Positions 1 to 6,446 of a stretch of 12,979 bases of DNA are shown one piece after another (within the stretch, counting starts at the first letter, position 1; each line of letters starts with the position of its first letter). The translations under genes were made by a program, and so were the position numbers. The notes beneath the pieces are model-generated. The model was not told where the DNA came from, did not search any database, and was given only the letters and a program-made list of their open reading frames with translations. This DNA comes from Nitrososphaerota archaeon (lineage in GTDB: Archaea; Thermoproteota; Nitrososphaeria; Nitrososphaerales; Nitrosopumilaceae): the NCBI GenBank assembly GCA_022564385.1, contig JADFLN010000038.1:1-12979 (forward strand), given 5' to 3'.

Positions 1-1
1 T

Positions 2-100
2 GTACTAGAATGGAATGCAAAGCATTATACAAAAAAACCACTATCTGCATTTTTGAAATTTATGCTAGACAGAGTAGTTTTAGAATTTGTTAAGTCTTGA
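2..100 (+). CDS. 3' end of an unrecognised gene (partial)
   Basis: The second reading frame is open from the window edge to a TGA at 98-100, giving 32 residues that end in LDRVVLEFVKS. The other frame open at the edge stops slightly earlier and reads less like protein. The fragment mixes basic and hydrophobic residues (KKPLSAFLKFMLDRV), as in the C-terminal helix of a globular protein. There is too little to name a family. It is followed by 147 bases without a gene and then a separately promoted regulator, so it probably belongs to a different transcription unit. Confidence 0.45.
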   Translation, partial: VLEWNAKHYTKKPLSAFLKFMLDRVVLEFVKS

Positions 101-215
101 TAATTTATTTTATCTTTGGATGTTGCTATACCGGTCAGGTTAGATTCGAATTAATGTGCGTCTAAATTATTCCCAAAACGGTGAGTGAATCCAAGTGGAC
201 CTATTTACCATGAGG

Positions 216-225
216 TGTATAAATA
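216..225 (+). promoter_or_regulatory. TATA box of the TrmB-family gene
   Basis: The sequence GTATAAATAT is centred about 27 nt before the TTG at 248. That is the usual archaeal spacing from TATA box to transcription start, so the mRNA should begin at or within a base or two of the start codon (leaderless). The rest of 101-247 shows nothing I can support as a gene. Confidence 0.6.
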
Positions 226-247
226 TCCAATTTGTATTATCTAGTCA

Positions 248-1234
248 TTGGGTACTCGAAAAAAATCATCTAAATCACTTTTTATTGAAACAAGTGATTC
301 TGTTACAAATTATAATGAAACATTTGAAAAATTAATTAATATTTTAACTGAATTTGGGCTATCCGAATATGAAGCAAAAATTTTCATTTATCTGGGAAAA
401 TATGGCACAAAGACTGCTCCTGAAATAAAAAATTCTTTGGAAATTCCCAGAAGTGAAACATATGGGATTCTAACTAGATTACAAAATAAGAGCCTCATTA
501 TTGCCTCCTTTGAGCAGCCAATGACCTATTCAATATTATCCCCTGAAAAAACCATCGAAACAATTTTGGAACAAGAGATGCAACGCATAAGCCATCTAAA
601 AATTCTAAAAAAAGAACTTTTAGAATTATGGGATACTATTCCCAACCTGATTTCAGACAAAGGAAAAGAAAAAGGCAACAGATTTCAGATATTACAAGGA
701 ATCAATCAAACTAATGGAAAGATCAAAGAAATAATTTCATATTCCAAAAAAGAGATCTGTATTATTGGTTCCCAAAAAGATTTTCTTCGATTTTATAATG
801 CTGACATTATTGATTCAATGAAGAAATCAAAAGCTGATGTTAAAATATTGTGCTCAGATTTAGAAAAAATTACAAAATACTTTAAGGGAATAGATAAAAA
901 AAGTATAAAATCAATCTTAGAAGAAACTAGAAAACATCAATGCTTTGTAATTATTGATGGTTCCGAAGTACTTTTCTTCATGAAAGAAACAGATGTTAAA
1001 GAAAAGATGTTGGCAACTTGGACCGATTCTGATTCGTTGATAAGATCATTGGTATTATTATTTGATCTAATATGGACTAGAGATGAAGAAATTTCCAACA
1101 AAGAAAAAAAGAGGAAATTCCTAAAGTTAGAACAAGATGCTGAATTTAGATTAAAGGAGTTAAAACAAGAAATGAAATTTACTGAGGCATTCAATAAATT
1201 GATTAAAAAGAAAACACTAAAATCAAAAAAGTGA
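248..1234 (+). CDS. TrmB-family transcriptional regulator
   Basis: This 328-residue protein starts with a winged helix-turn-helix of the TrmB type at about residues 30-90 (LTEFGLSEYEAKIFIYLGKY, then PEIKNSLEIPRSETYGIL and a wing). A charged helix follows at about 105-130, a likely dimerisation coiled coil. The C-terminal part (about 145-275) resembles the PLD-like effector region of TrmB proteins (RFQILQGI, ICIIGSQKDFL). TrmB proteins in other archaea control sugar uptake and metabolism; the ligand here cannot be read. The TTG start is forced: an in-frame TAG lies at 242-244, the next in-frame Met is near residue 92, and the TATA spacing fits a leaderless TTG. The tail after about 290 is very lysine-rich. 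The gene converges on the response regulator with only 7 bases between them. Confidence 0.85.
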   Translation: MGTRKKSSKSLFIETSDSVTNYNETFEKLINILTEFGLSEYEAKIFIYLGKYGTKTAPEIKNSLEIPRSETYGILTRLQNKSLIIASFEQPMTYSILSPEKTIETILEQEMQRISHLKILKKELLELWDTIPNLISDKGKEKGNRFQILQGINQTNGKIKEIISYSKKEICIIGSQKDFLRFYNADIIDSMKKSKADVKILCSDLEKITKYFKGIDKKSIKSILEETRKHQCFVIIDGSEVLFFMKETDVKEKMLATWTDSDSLIRSLVLLFDLIWTRDEEISNKEKKRKFLKLEQDAEFRLKELKQEMKFTEAFNKLIKKKTLKSKK

Positions 1235-1250
1235 TTTTTAATTAATTTTT
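1235..1250. terminator. T-rich bidirectional terminator region
   Basis: A run of T and A bases (TTTTTAATTAATTTTT) starts directly after the stop of the plus-strand regulator gene and overlaps the stop of the minus-strand response regulator gene. Archaeal transcription often ends at such T tracts without a hairpin. It is probably used by the plus-strand gene; the call rests on composition and position only. Confidence 0.35.
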
Positions 1251-1607
1251 AAGTATACTCAAAAGCACATCTGCGTCGATCGGTTTTCTCAAAACAGCTT
1301 TTACGCCTTTGGACAGAATTTCTTTCTCTTTCTCATCATCTACCATTGAAGCAGTAAGCACAATAATTTTTTTATCTTTAATTTTGCCTGATTTGTAAAG
1401 TGAATCGATTACATCTAGTCCTGTGAATTCCGGCATGGCTAAATCCAGGATTATTGTATCGAAATTTTGCTGATCAATTAATACTAAACCATTTTTCCCG
1501 TTATTTGAGACTGTACATTCATGTCCACTAACAGTTAGAAGCTTATGTATCATATCTGTGATGCCTTTGTTGTCATCTATTATCAAAACATTCAATGAAT
1601 CTAACAT
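1242..1607 (-). CDS. Single-domain response regulator (CheY-like receiver)
   Basis: The 121 residues are one complete receiver domain with no output domain. Acidic pocket residues are D11 and D12 (LIIDDN), the phosphoacceptor is D55 (IILDLAMPEFTG), the switch Thr is T85 (IVLTAS) and the conserved Lys is K108 (LRKP). All catalytic residues are present, so it should accept phosphate and act through protein contacts or as a phosphorelay intermediate. It is divergent from the binding-protein/histidine-kinase operon at 1781 and shares a mirror-image promoter module with it, which makes that kinase its probable partner (inference). A GGAGAT at 1613-1618 looks like a ribosome binding site, but the A/T box at 1633-1638 lies about 28 nt from the ATG and would instead give a leaderless message. 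Confidence 0.92.
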   Translation of the reverse strand: MLDSLNVLIIDDNKGITDMIHKLLTVSGHECTVSNNGKNGLVLIDQQNFDTIILDLAMPEFTGLDVIDSLYKSGKIKDKKIIVLTASMVDDEKEKEILSKGVKAVLRKPIDADVLLSILKN

Positions 1608-1629
1608 GTACTATCTCCTTTTTTAGTTA

Positions 1630-1667
1630 TTGATTAAATCTAGAGGTTGTTTCAATTGAGACAGACT
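1630..1667 (-). promoter_or_regulatory. Left arm of the mirrored promoter/operator (drives the response regulator)
   Basis: Read on the minus strand this arm is a 19-bp box AGTCTGTCTCAATTGAAAC (1649-1667), then a variable stretch, then a TTTAAT box (1633-1638) about 28 nt before the ATG at 1607. It matches the right arm at 1724-1760 in order and spacing. Inside the 19-bp box, GTCTCAATTGAAAC is nearly palindromic, as expected for a dimeric regulator site. The regulator is unknown. Confidence 0.6.
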
Positions 1668-1723
1668 ATTGCCTCAAAAAAGTGATTTATCGTGACTGAT
1701 AATACTTGTTTTAATTGCAGTGC

Positions 1724-1760
1724 AGTCTGTCCCAAATGAGACGACTTGTGGTTTAATCCA
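1724..1760 (+). promoter_or_regulatory. Right arm of the mirrored promoter/operator (drives the sensor operon)
   Basis: The 19-bp box AGTCTGTCCCAAATGAGAC (1724-1742) differs from the left-arm box at only three positions. It is followed by GGTTTAATCCA, whose TTTAAT (1752-1757) is centred about 26 nt before the ATG at 1781, consistent with a leaderless start. The shared core reads AGTCTGTCYCAAWTGARAC. Its position just upstream of the TATA-like box suits an activator or a polymerase-recruiting factor better than a roadblock repressor (inference). Confidence 0.6.
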
Positions 1761-1780
1761 TAAAATAGATTAAAACAGTC

Positions 1781-2752
1781 ATGAAGAAAGCATATTTTGG
1801 AATACCAATAGTTGTCATATCTATCATAGTATTAGTTTGGGCTTTTCAGGAAGTACAAAATGATGCCTTGACTGTTGGGGTATCTATGTGGATTACTGAT
1901 TTAGAATATGAAAGAAACTTTGAAGGCTTTAAAACTGCATTAGAAGAAGCAGGTTTTGTTGATGGGCAAAACATTAGATATGTTGTTGAGAACCCACATG
2001 GAGATAAAACAAATCAACTTAGGATAATTCAATCATTTATTGATCAAGATGTAGATTTGATTTACACGCTTACTACTCCTGGAACTTTGGTTGCCAAGAA
2101 ACTGACAGATGAAATACCAATAGTGTTTTCTGTCGTTACCTTTCCTGTTGAAGCTGGTATAATTGATAGTTTTGAAAATTCAGGAAATAATTTAGTAGGT
2201 ACTAGTAATTTTGTTTCTATAGAAAAACAAGTCAGTTTAATTAAACAGTTAGTACCTATTGAAAAAATTGGATTTGTTAAAAGAACTGCAGAACTAAATT
2301 CTGATATTCAATTCAAACAAATGAAAGATTATGTAGAACAAGAAAATATCGAAATTACACTATTAGATTCTATGTCAATTGATCAATCTAAAATCATACT
2401 TGATTATGCAATTAAGTACGTTGATGTGTTTTATCAGTCATGTGATACACTTGTTCAAAGTGGAATGGAAGAGATTGCAATAGAAATTGCCACTTCTTCC
2501 AACAAACCAACTTTTAGTTGCAACAAAGAGGGTATTGAAAAAGGTGCATTGATTGGAAATGTTGCTGACTTTGCAAACATTGGATATATTGCAGGACAAA
2601 AGGCGGCATTAATTCTTCAAGGTTCAAATCCAAGTGAACTAAATTCTAAATTTCAGACTGTTGATAATATAATTATTAATCTAAAAACTGCAAAAAAGTT
2701 AGGCATAGAAATACCTGAAAACTTGATAAATTCAGCAACTATAGTAGAATGA
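1781..2752 (+). CDS. ABC-type substrate-binding protein (TrpX/ABC_sub_bind-like), membrane-anchored
   Basis: The 323 residues begin with a hydrophobic segment (about 4-22) after two lysines. No lipobox is visible, so it is a signal anchor or uncleaved leader that places the rest outside the cell. The body has the two-lobed fold of the ABC substrate-binding family that includes tryptophan/tyrosine binders: VGVSMWITDLEYERNFEGF at the N-lobe, DLIYTLTTPGTLVAKK, IPIVFSVVTFPVEAGI, a second lobe from about residue 150, and the closing ADFANIGYIAGQKAALIL. Length fits the family. No permease or ATPase gene is adjacent. Six bases separate it from the sensor kinase gene, so it more likely presents a ligand to the kinase than feeds a transporter (inference). 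The ligand is unknown. Confidence 0.82.
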   Translation: MKKAYFGIPIVVISIIVLVWAFQEVQNDALTVGVSMWITDLEYERNFEGFKTALEEAGFVDGQNIRYVVENPHGDKTNQLRIIQSFIDQDVDLIYTLTTPGTLVAKKLTDEIPIVFSVVTFPVEAGIIDSFENSGNNLVGTSNFVSIEKQVSLIKQLVPIEKIGFVKRTAELNSDIQFKQMKDYVEQENIEITLLDSMSIDQSKIILDYAIKYVDVFYQSCDTLVQSGMEEIAIEIATSSNKPTFSCNKEGIEKGALIGNVADFANIGYIAGQKAALILQGSNPSELNSKFQTVDNIIINLKTAKKLGIEIPENLINSATIVE

Positions 2753-2758
2753 CAAATT

Positions 2759-4579
2759 ATGAGAATTCAATTTAAATTATTAATTTTTGTTTTATCTGCA
2801 TCATTGGTTCCTTTGATAGTTGCAACTGGTATTGCTATTTTTGAAGCAGACAAGGTAGTAGAAGAAACTGAGTTGGAATTCCTATCTCAACTGGTAACAG
2901 AAGAAATTCATGAATTTGAACTTACAATCAAAGTTGACACTCAAGATGCCATACTACTAGCACATACTCCCTCAATTGTAACAATCTCACATGAGTTACA
3001 ACTTGGTGAATTACATGATTTCGACACAAATCTAATACTGGTAGAAAAAACACGTATGTTGAATTATTGGGAAGATATTATGAGGATTAAACCAAATCTG
3101 CTAAAAATGGAATACAATGATGGTCTAGGAAATGAAATTGCAAGTATAATTAGAAATACTGATGGGAGTTTTACTAAAAATGTAAACATCGTTAGTGATA
3201 TTGATCACTTGAATTATTTATCACAATCACAAAATCTTAAAGAAGGTGAAATCTATGTTTCAGACCTTTTTTCCAATAGTAAAACTTCTGACGATTTTTT
3301 CATATCATATATCACCCCAATTTTTGTAAATGAAGTTAATCATGGTTTTATCATAATTGATTTTTTTCCAAAAGAAGAATTTGTTAATATTAGTGAATCA
3401 CATAAAGGCTACGAATCTTTTATTCTAAACAATCAAATGAAATTAATCACTTCAAAGGAATTTACCAAAAATTATTATTTTGATTATTTACAAGAGAATT
3501 TATCATATTTAATAATAGACGGATTTTTCGATGGTGAAATGAATTCGTTTGAAACCAAAGATTCTGTTGATATTGGATGGCAAAAATTTACATATGATCC
3601 GAATGATTTAGACAGATTTTTTATTTTAGTAATTGTTACCGGTCTAGAAACAGAGTCTGAAATTAATGATGTCTTGATATTTACTCTCATAGTTACTGCG
3701 TTTGTGGTTACGATAATTTCATTGATTATTTCTAGATCAATTTCTAAACCTATGATTGAATTATCTAAATTATCCACAAAAGTTGTTGAAGGAATATTAG
3801 AACCAAGTACAGCAAAGCCTACAAAAGATGAAATTGGTAATGTTCTTCAGAATTTTAATAAAATGATTAAGCAATTATTAAAAATTGATAAAGAGCGAGA
3901 TGAATTCGCATCAATGATTACTCATGAACTAAAAACTCCACTTGTTCCCATTAAAGGCCATGCTGATATGTTATCAAAATCTGGTATGCTGGGTGAATTA
4001 AACTCCAGCCAACTTGAATCAGTTGAAGAGATTAGAAAGTACACCAAAATTATGGCTGACCTTATTGAACAATTCTTGCTAGTACACAAGCTAGAAATCG
4101 ACAAGGTTCCTTTTACTTTCCAAAAATTAGATGTAAAATCTTGCTTAATTAAAGCTCATTCTGCAAATCTTCCCAATATGAATGACAAAAAAATAGATTT
4201 CACTGTAGATGCTCTTGATGGTCTTTACATAAATGGAGATCTTGAAAGATGTGGCGAAGTATTTACGAATATTATCCAAAATGCAATTGATTTTGTGCCT
4301 GATAAAAATGGAAAAATTTCATTATTTGCCAAAAGATCTGGGGACAATGTTGAAGTTACTATTAGTGATAATGGTATAGGAATTTCAAAAAAAGATCAAA
4401 AGAACTTGTTTCTAGAAAAATTCTACCAAGTAGACAAGTCATTAAAACGAAGACATAGTGGGAGTGGTCTTGGTTTGTATATTTGCAAAAGTATCATTGA
4501 AAAACATGGTGGAACAATATCAATTGATAGTGACACTGGGAAAGGTTGCAAGATCATCATAAAGGTGCCAGCTATATGA
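2759..4579 (+). CDS. Membrane sensor histidine kinase (Cache-like sensor, HAMP, HisKA, HATPase)
   Basis: In this 606-residue protein a first membrane helix (about 6-28) and a second (about 305-327) enclose a roughly 275-residue extracellular region that looks like a double Cache sensor. A HAMP linker follows (about 328-378, SRSISKPMIELSKLS). The HisKA domain carries the phosphoacceptor H389 in MITHELKTPL. The ATPase domain has an N box (N504, N508), G1 box DNGIGIS (537-543), F-box region FYQVDKS and G2 box GSGLG (568-572). All motifs are intact, so it should be an active kinase. It lies 6 nt after the binding-protein gene, and its TGA overlaps the ATG of the next gene. The natural partner is the divergent receiver protein at 1242-1607 (inference from shared promoter modules). 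Confidence 0.93.
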   Translation: MRIQFKLLIFVLSASLVPLIVATGIAIFEADKVVEETELEFLSQLVTEEIHEFELTIKVDTQDAILLAHTPSIVTISHELQLGELHDFDTNLILVEKTRMLNYWEDIMRIKPNLLKMEYNDGLGNEIASIIRNTDGSFTKNVNIVSDIDHLNYLSQSQNLKEGEIYVSDLFSNSKTSDDFFISYITPIFVNEVNHGFIIIDFFPKEEFVNISESHKGYESFILNNQMKLITSKEFTKNYYFDYLQENLSYLIIDGFFDGEMNSFETKDSVDIGWQKFTYDPNDLDRFFILVIVTGLETESEINDVLIFTLIVTAFVVTIISLIISRSISKPMIELSKLSTKVVEGILEPSTAKPTKDEIGNVLQNFNKMIKQLLKIDKERDEFASMITHELKTPLVPIKGHADMLSKSGMLGELNSSQLESVEEIRKYTKIMADLIEQFLLVHKLEIDKVPFTFQKLDVKSCLIKAHSANLPNMNDKKIDFTVDALDGLYINGDLERCGEVFTNIIQNAIDFVPDKNGKISLFAKRSGDNVEVTISDNGIGISKKDQKNLFLEKFYQVDKSLKRRHSGSGLGLYICKSIIEKHGGTISIDSDTGKGCKIIIKVPAI

Positions 4580-4887
4580 ACAACCATTCTCGTGAATTTA
4601 GAGAGATAGAACAGGAGAAAATGTTTCTTGAGGGCATAGTCAAATATTTGGAGGAAAACGAAAACATTAGCAATGAAATCTTTGATTCTATGAGTCACAA
4701 GCTCAGAACACCAACAGTTACGATAAAATCCTACACCGATATGTTGTTGGATGGAAAGTTTGGAGACCTAACGAAAATACAGCATGAAAAACTAGAGAGA
4801 ATCAAAATAAATACTGAATTATTAATTGATATAATTTTTAAAATGTTAGAGAAAAAAGAGAAAGAGATTAAAACATCTAAGATATGA
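4576..4887 (+). CDS. Stand-alone histidine-kinase dimerisation (HisKA/DHp) domain without ATPase domain
   Basis: I start this gene at ATG 4576, which overlaps the kinase stop as ATGA; a TTG at 4546 in the same frame would add ten residues lying inside the kinase gene. The 103-residue product has an N-terminal charged helix, then a two-helix hairpin at about 32-92 that matches a HisKA domain: MSHKLRTPTVTIKSYTDML, a turn DGKFGDLT, and a second helix ending in LLIDIIFKML. The histidine is H41. The residue after it is Lys (K42), where active kinases have Glu or Asp. No ATP-binding domain follows. It could be a phosphotransfer protein, a decoy, or a heterodimer partner of the upstream kinase. Its own stop overlaps the protease start, again as ATGA. 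Confidence 0.8.
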   Translation: MNNHSREFREIEQEKMFLEGIVKYLEENENISNEIFDSMSHKLRTPTVTIKSYTDMLLDGKFGDLTKIQHEKLERIKINTELLIDIIFKMLEKKEKEIKTSKI

Positions 4888-6077
4888 ACCAAGACGATTC
4901 TAATGACAAAACATATTCTCTTTTAGATATTGAAAAAAAACTGCAAGATGCTATGGATGCAATTGAGAGCATCAAAAAAGGAAGAAGTATTTCAATTGGG
5001 GGAGAATCTGCTTCCAAAAAATATGATGAACTAAAAAAACAATTTGATCAAAAATCTGCTGATTATACAAAACTAGACAAACAATTCCAACAATTAACCC
5101 AAGAAGTTTTAGAATTACGCCAAGAAAAGATGATGTTTGAGAAATTTACTACTTTAACTGAAGATGAAAAATCAGAGATGGAAAAAACTCGTGATGAGAT
5201 GAAGCAAAAATATGAGACAGAACGTCAGACAGCACTTGAACAAGAACAGGAAAAAATGTTTATGGCAAAATCCTTAGAGGTAGAAACTAAAGAAAAAGAA
5301 AAAGCAAAAACAAAATATTATAAAGCGATTATTATTTCAGTACTTACTATTGTAGTAGTTACGGGAGGATACTCTCTGTTGTTTGCAGAATTGGTTGGTC
5401 AACAATACAGCGTTCCGACACAACCCACCCCCGGTGCATACACAATACAAAATCTTAGAGGTGATACCATTGATACTTATCTTTCATGGAGACTAGTTGA
5501 TGGAACCCCACTTGTAATCAATATTTTAAATGCAGACAAGTTTGATGATGATGTAATTGAGACTGTAAAAAAAACAATTCTATCTGATGAAGTATTAGAG
5601 ATTGATAATTCCTTGTTACACAAAGGACCAAAAGGTACGACCTCTTCATTGTATGTTGGTTGGCAAGGGGCGATGACCGAAGCTGCAAAAACTGAAACTT
5701 TGTTATACATTCCTGTTAATTTTGATATCATATCATCTAAAACTGGTGAAGGAGACATTACAATTGAATTATCCAAGAACAGTAATGCAGATGGATATGC
5801 TGGTTGGACTAATTCTATTGCAGATGCATCACAAAATCAGATTCTTAAATCAAGAATTACTATATTTGATGTTGATAACTTGTCTCTGACTGCACTTGAG
5901 ACAGTTACAAGACATGAATTAGGTCATGCTTTAGGTTTGGCACACTCTACTGATCCTGAAGATTTGATGTATCCTATAATTGAAACAAATTTCCCATATA
6001 CATCTGAATGTGATATTGATGCAATAGTCTTACTTTATGATGGTGGAGAAACAAGTCAGGTAATTTGTGAGAATTAA
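4884..6077 (+). CDS. Membrane-anchored matrixin-type zinc metalloprotease with N-terminal coiled coil
   Basis: The 397 residues have three parts. Residues about 13-145 are charged and heptad-rich, a long coiled coil. Residues about 147-169 are a single membrane helix (AIIISVLTIVVVTGGYSLLF). The rest is a metzincin catalytic domain with the zinc motif HELGHALGLAH (H344, E345, H348, H354) and Met-turn DLMYP (M362), the signature of matrixins (M10-like). Basic residues before the helix place the coiled coil in the cytoplasm and the protease outside. No cysteine-switch propeptide is visible. Two cysteines in the last 25 residues could pair. The start overlaps the previous stop as ATGA, so it is translationally coupled to the signalling genes. 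The substrate is unknown; an envelope protein or the binding protein itself are possibilities (speculation). Confidence 0.88.
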   Translation: MNQDDSNDKTYSLLDIEKKLQDAMDAIESIKKGRSISIGGESASKKYDELKKQFDQKSADYTKLDKQFQQLTQEVLELRQEKMMFEKFTTLTEDEKSEMEKTRDEMKQKYETERQTALEQEQEKMFMAKSLEVETKEKEKAKTKYYKAIIISVLTIVVVTGGYSLLFAELVGQQYSVPTQPTPGAYTIQNLRGDTIDTYLSWRLVDGTPLVINILNADKFDDDVIETVKKTILSDEVLEIDNSLLHKGPKGTTSSLYVGWQGAMTEAAKTETLLYIPVNFDIISSKTGEGDITIELSKNSNADGYAGWTNSIADASQNQILKSRITIFDVDNLSLTALETVTRHELGHALGLAHSTDPEDLMYPIIETNFPYTSECDIDAIVLLYDGGETSQVICEN

Positions 6078-6115
6078 AAAGAATCTAAAATTTACTACAT
6101 TTTATGCGTAACAAA

Positions 6116-6145
6116 GCAACTTTTTCCAATTAAGATTAAAGTTGC
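6116..6145 (+). terminator. Hairpin with T run downstream of the protease gene
   Basis: GCAACTTT (6116-6123) and AAAGTTGC (6138-6145) form an 8-bp stem with a 14-nt loop, and a five-T run begins inside the left arm at 6121. It starts 38 nt after the protease stop and before the promoter of the kinase remnant. It may end the sensor operon or be an operator; archaeal hairpin terminators are not well defined. Confidence 0.3.
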
Positions 6146-6157
6146 AAATGGATTGAA

Positions 6158-6166
6158 TTTAAAAAT
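6158..6166 (+). promoter_or_regulatory. TATA-like box upstream of the kinase remnant
   Basis: TTTAAAAAT is centred about 28 nt before the ATG at 6190, the spacing seen at other starts here. If used, it would give a leaderless message for the short fragment downstream. Confidence 0.35.
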
Positions 6167-6189
6167 CTGAAATTATTTTTTACCCCACA

Positions 6190-6378
6190 ATGGTTCAAGC
6201 CAAAATTTTTGATTCACTTTTTACAACAAAAGCTTCAGGTACCGGATTAGGCTTACCATTTTGTAAAAAAACTATAGAGCAACATAATGGAACGATATCT
6301 ATCTCAAATAACCCAACTACATTTACCATCAAATTACCTACAAATGATCTAACTGTGATCAAATTACCTACAAATTGA
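6190..6378 (+). pseudogene. Remnant of a histidine-kinase ATPase domain (C-terminal part only)
   Basis: The 62-residue frame reads as the end of a HATPase domain: KIFDSLFTTKASGTGLGLPF holds the F box and G2 box, and CKKTIEQHNGTISISNN is the helix and strand that follow. The N box, G1 box and the whole HisKA domain are missing, and an in-frame TAA at 6160-6162 closes the frame upstream, so it cannot be a working kinase. The last ten codons come from a 30-bp tandem duplication that repeats KLPTN. The strongest reading is a degraded kinase gene. An expressed micro-protein remains possible because a TATA-like box sits at the right distance. It differs from the intact kinase at 2759 and is not a simple copy of its end. 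Confidence 0.55.
6328..6375 (+). repeat. 30-bp-period tandem duplication at the remnant's 3' end
   Basis: The 18-nt unit ATCAAATTACCTACAAAT occurs at 6328-6345 and again at 6358-6375, giving two copies of IKLPTN 30 bases apart. It lies at the very end of the kinase remnant and extends its frame to a TGA inside the second copy. Confidence 0.85.
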
Positions 6379-6446
6379 TAAAAAATGTCTTGAATGTGGG
6401 ACCACCATTACTATCAAAAATGAAAAAATTGTCTAGTTCTGTATAG

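Noticed and set aside
125..170. Sequence resembling a tRNA T arm (GGTTAGATTCGAATTA) before the TrmB-type gene
   Set aside because: No acceptor stem, anticodon arm or CCA-end context could be built around it; a short TTCGAA match is expected by chance.
1613..1618. GGAGAT (minus strand) as a Shine-Dalgarno site for the receiver gene
   Set aside because: Not listed as a firm site: the TTTAAT box at 1633-1638 predicts a transcription start about at the ATG, which would remove it from the message; both readings remain open.
3484..3777. Antisense open frame inside the sensor kinase gene, and similar ones at 937-1194, 5477-5776, 7357-7584 and 12170-12409
   Set aside because: They lie wholly within well-supported genes, have no family features and no promoter of their own; they are by-products of AT-rich coding sequence.
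4546..4575. Upstream TTG start for the lone HisKA protein
   Set aside because: It adds ten residues inside the kinase's last strand, while ATG 4576 overlaps the stop as ATGA, exactly as the next junction does.
6078..6189. Possible decayed HisKA or N-box sequence upstream of the kinase remnant
   Set aside because: I read all three plus frames and found no recognisable kinase motif; only a weak resemblance in a short stretch (IKIKVANGL).
6359..6433. Short frame encoding KKCLECGTTITIKNEKIV, like half of a zinc ribbon
   Set aside because: No start codon in frame, only one CxxC pair and about 24 residues; it overlaps the end of the kinase remnant and may be chance.
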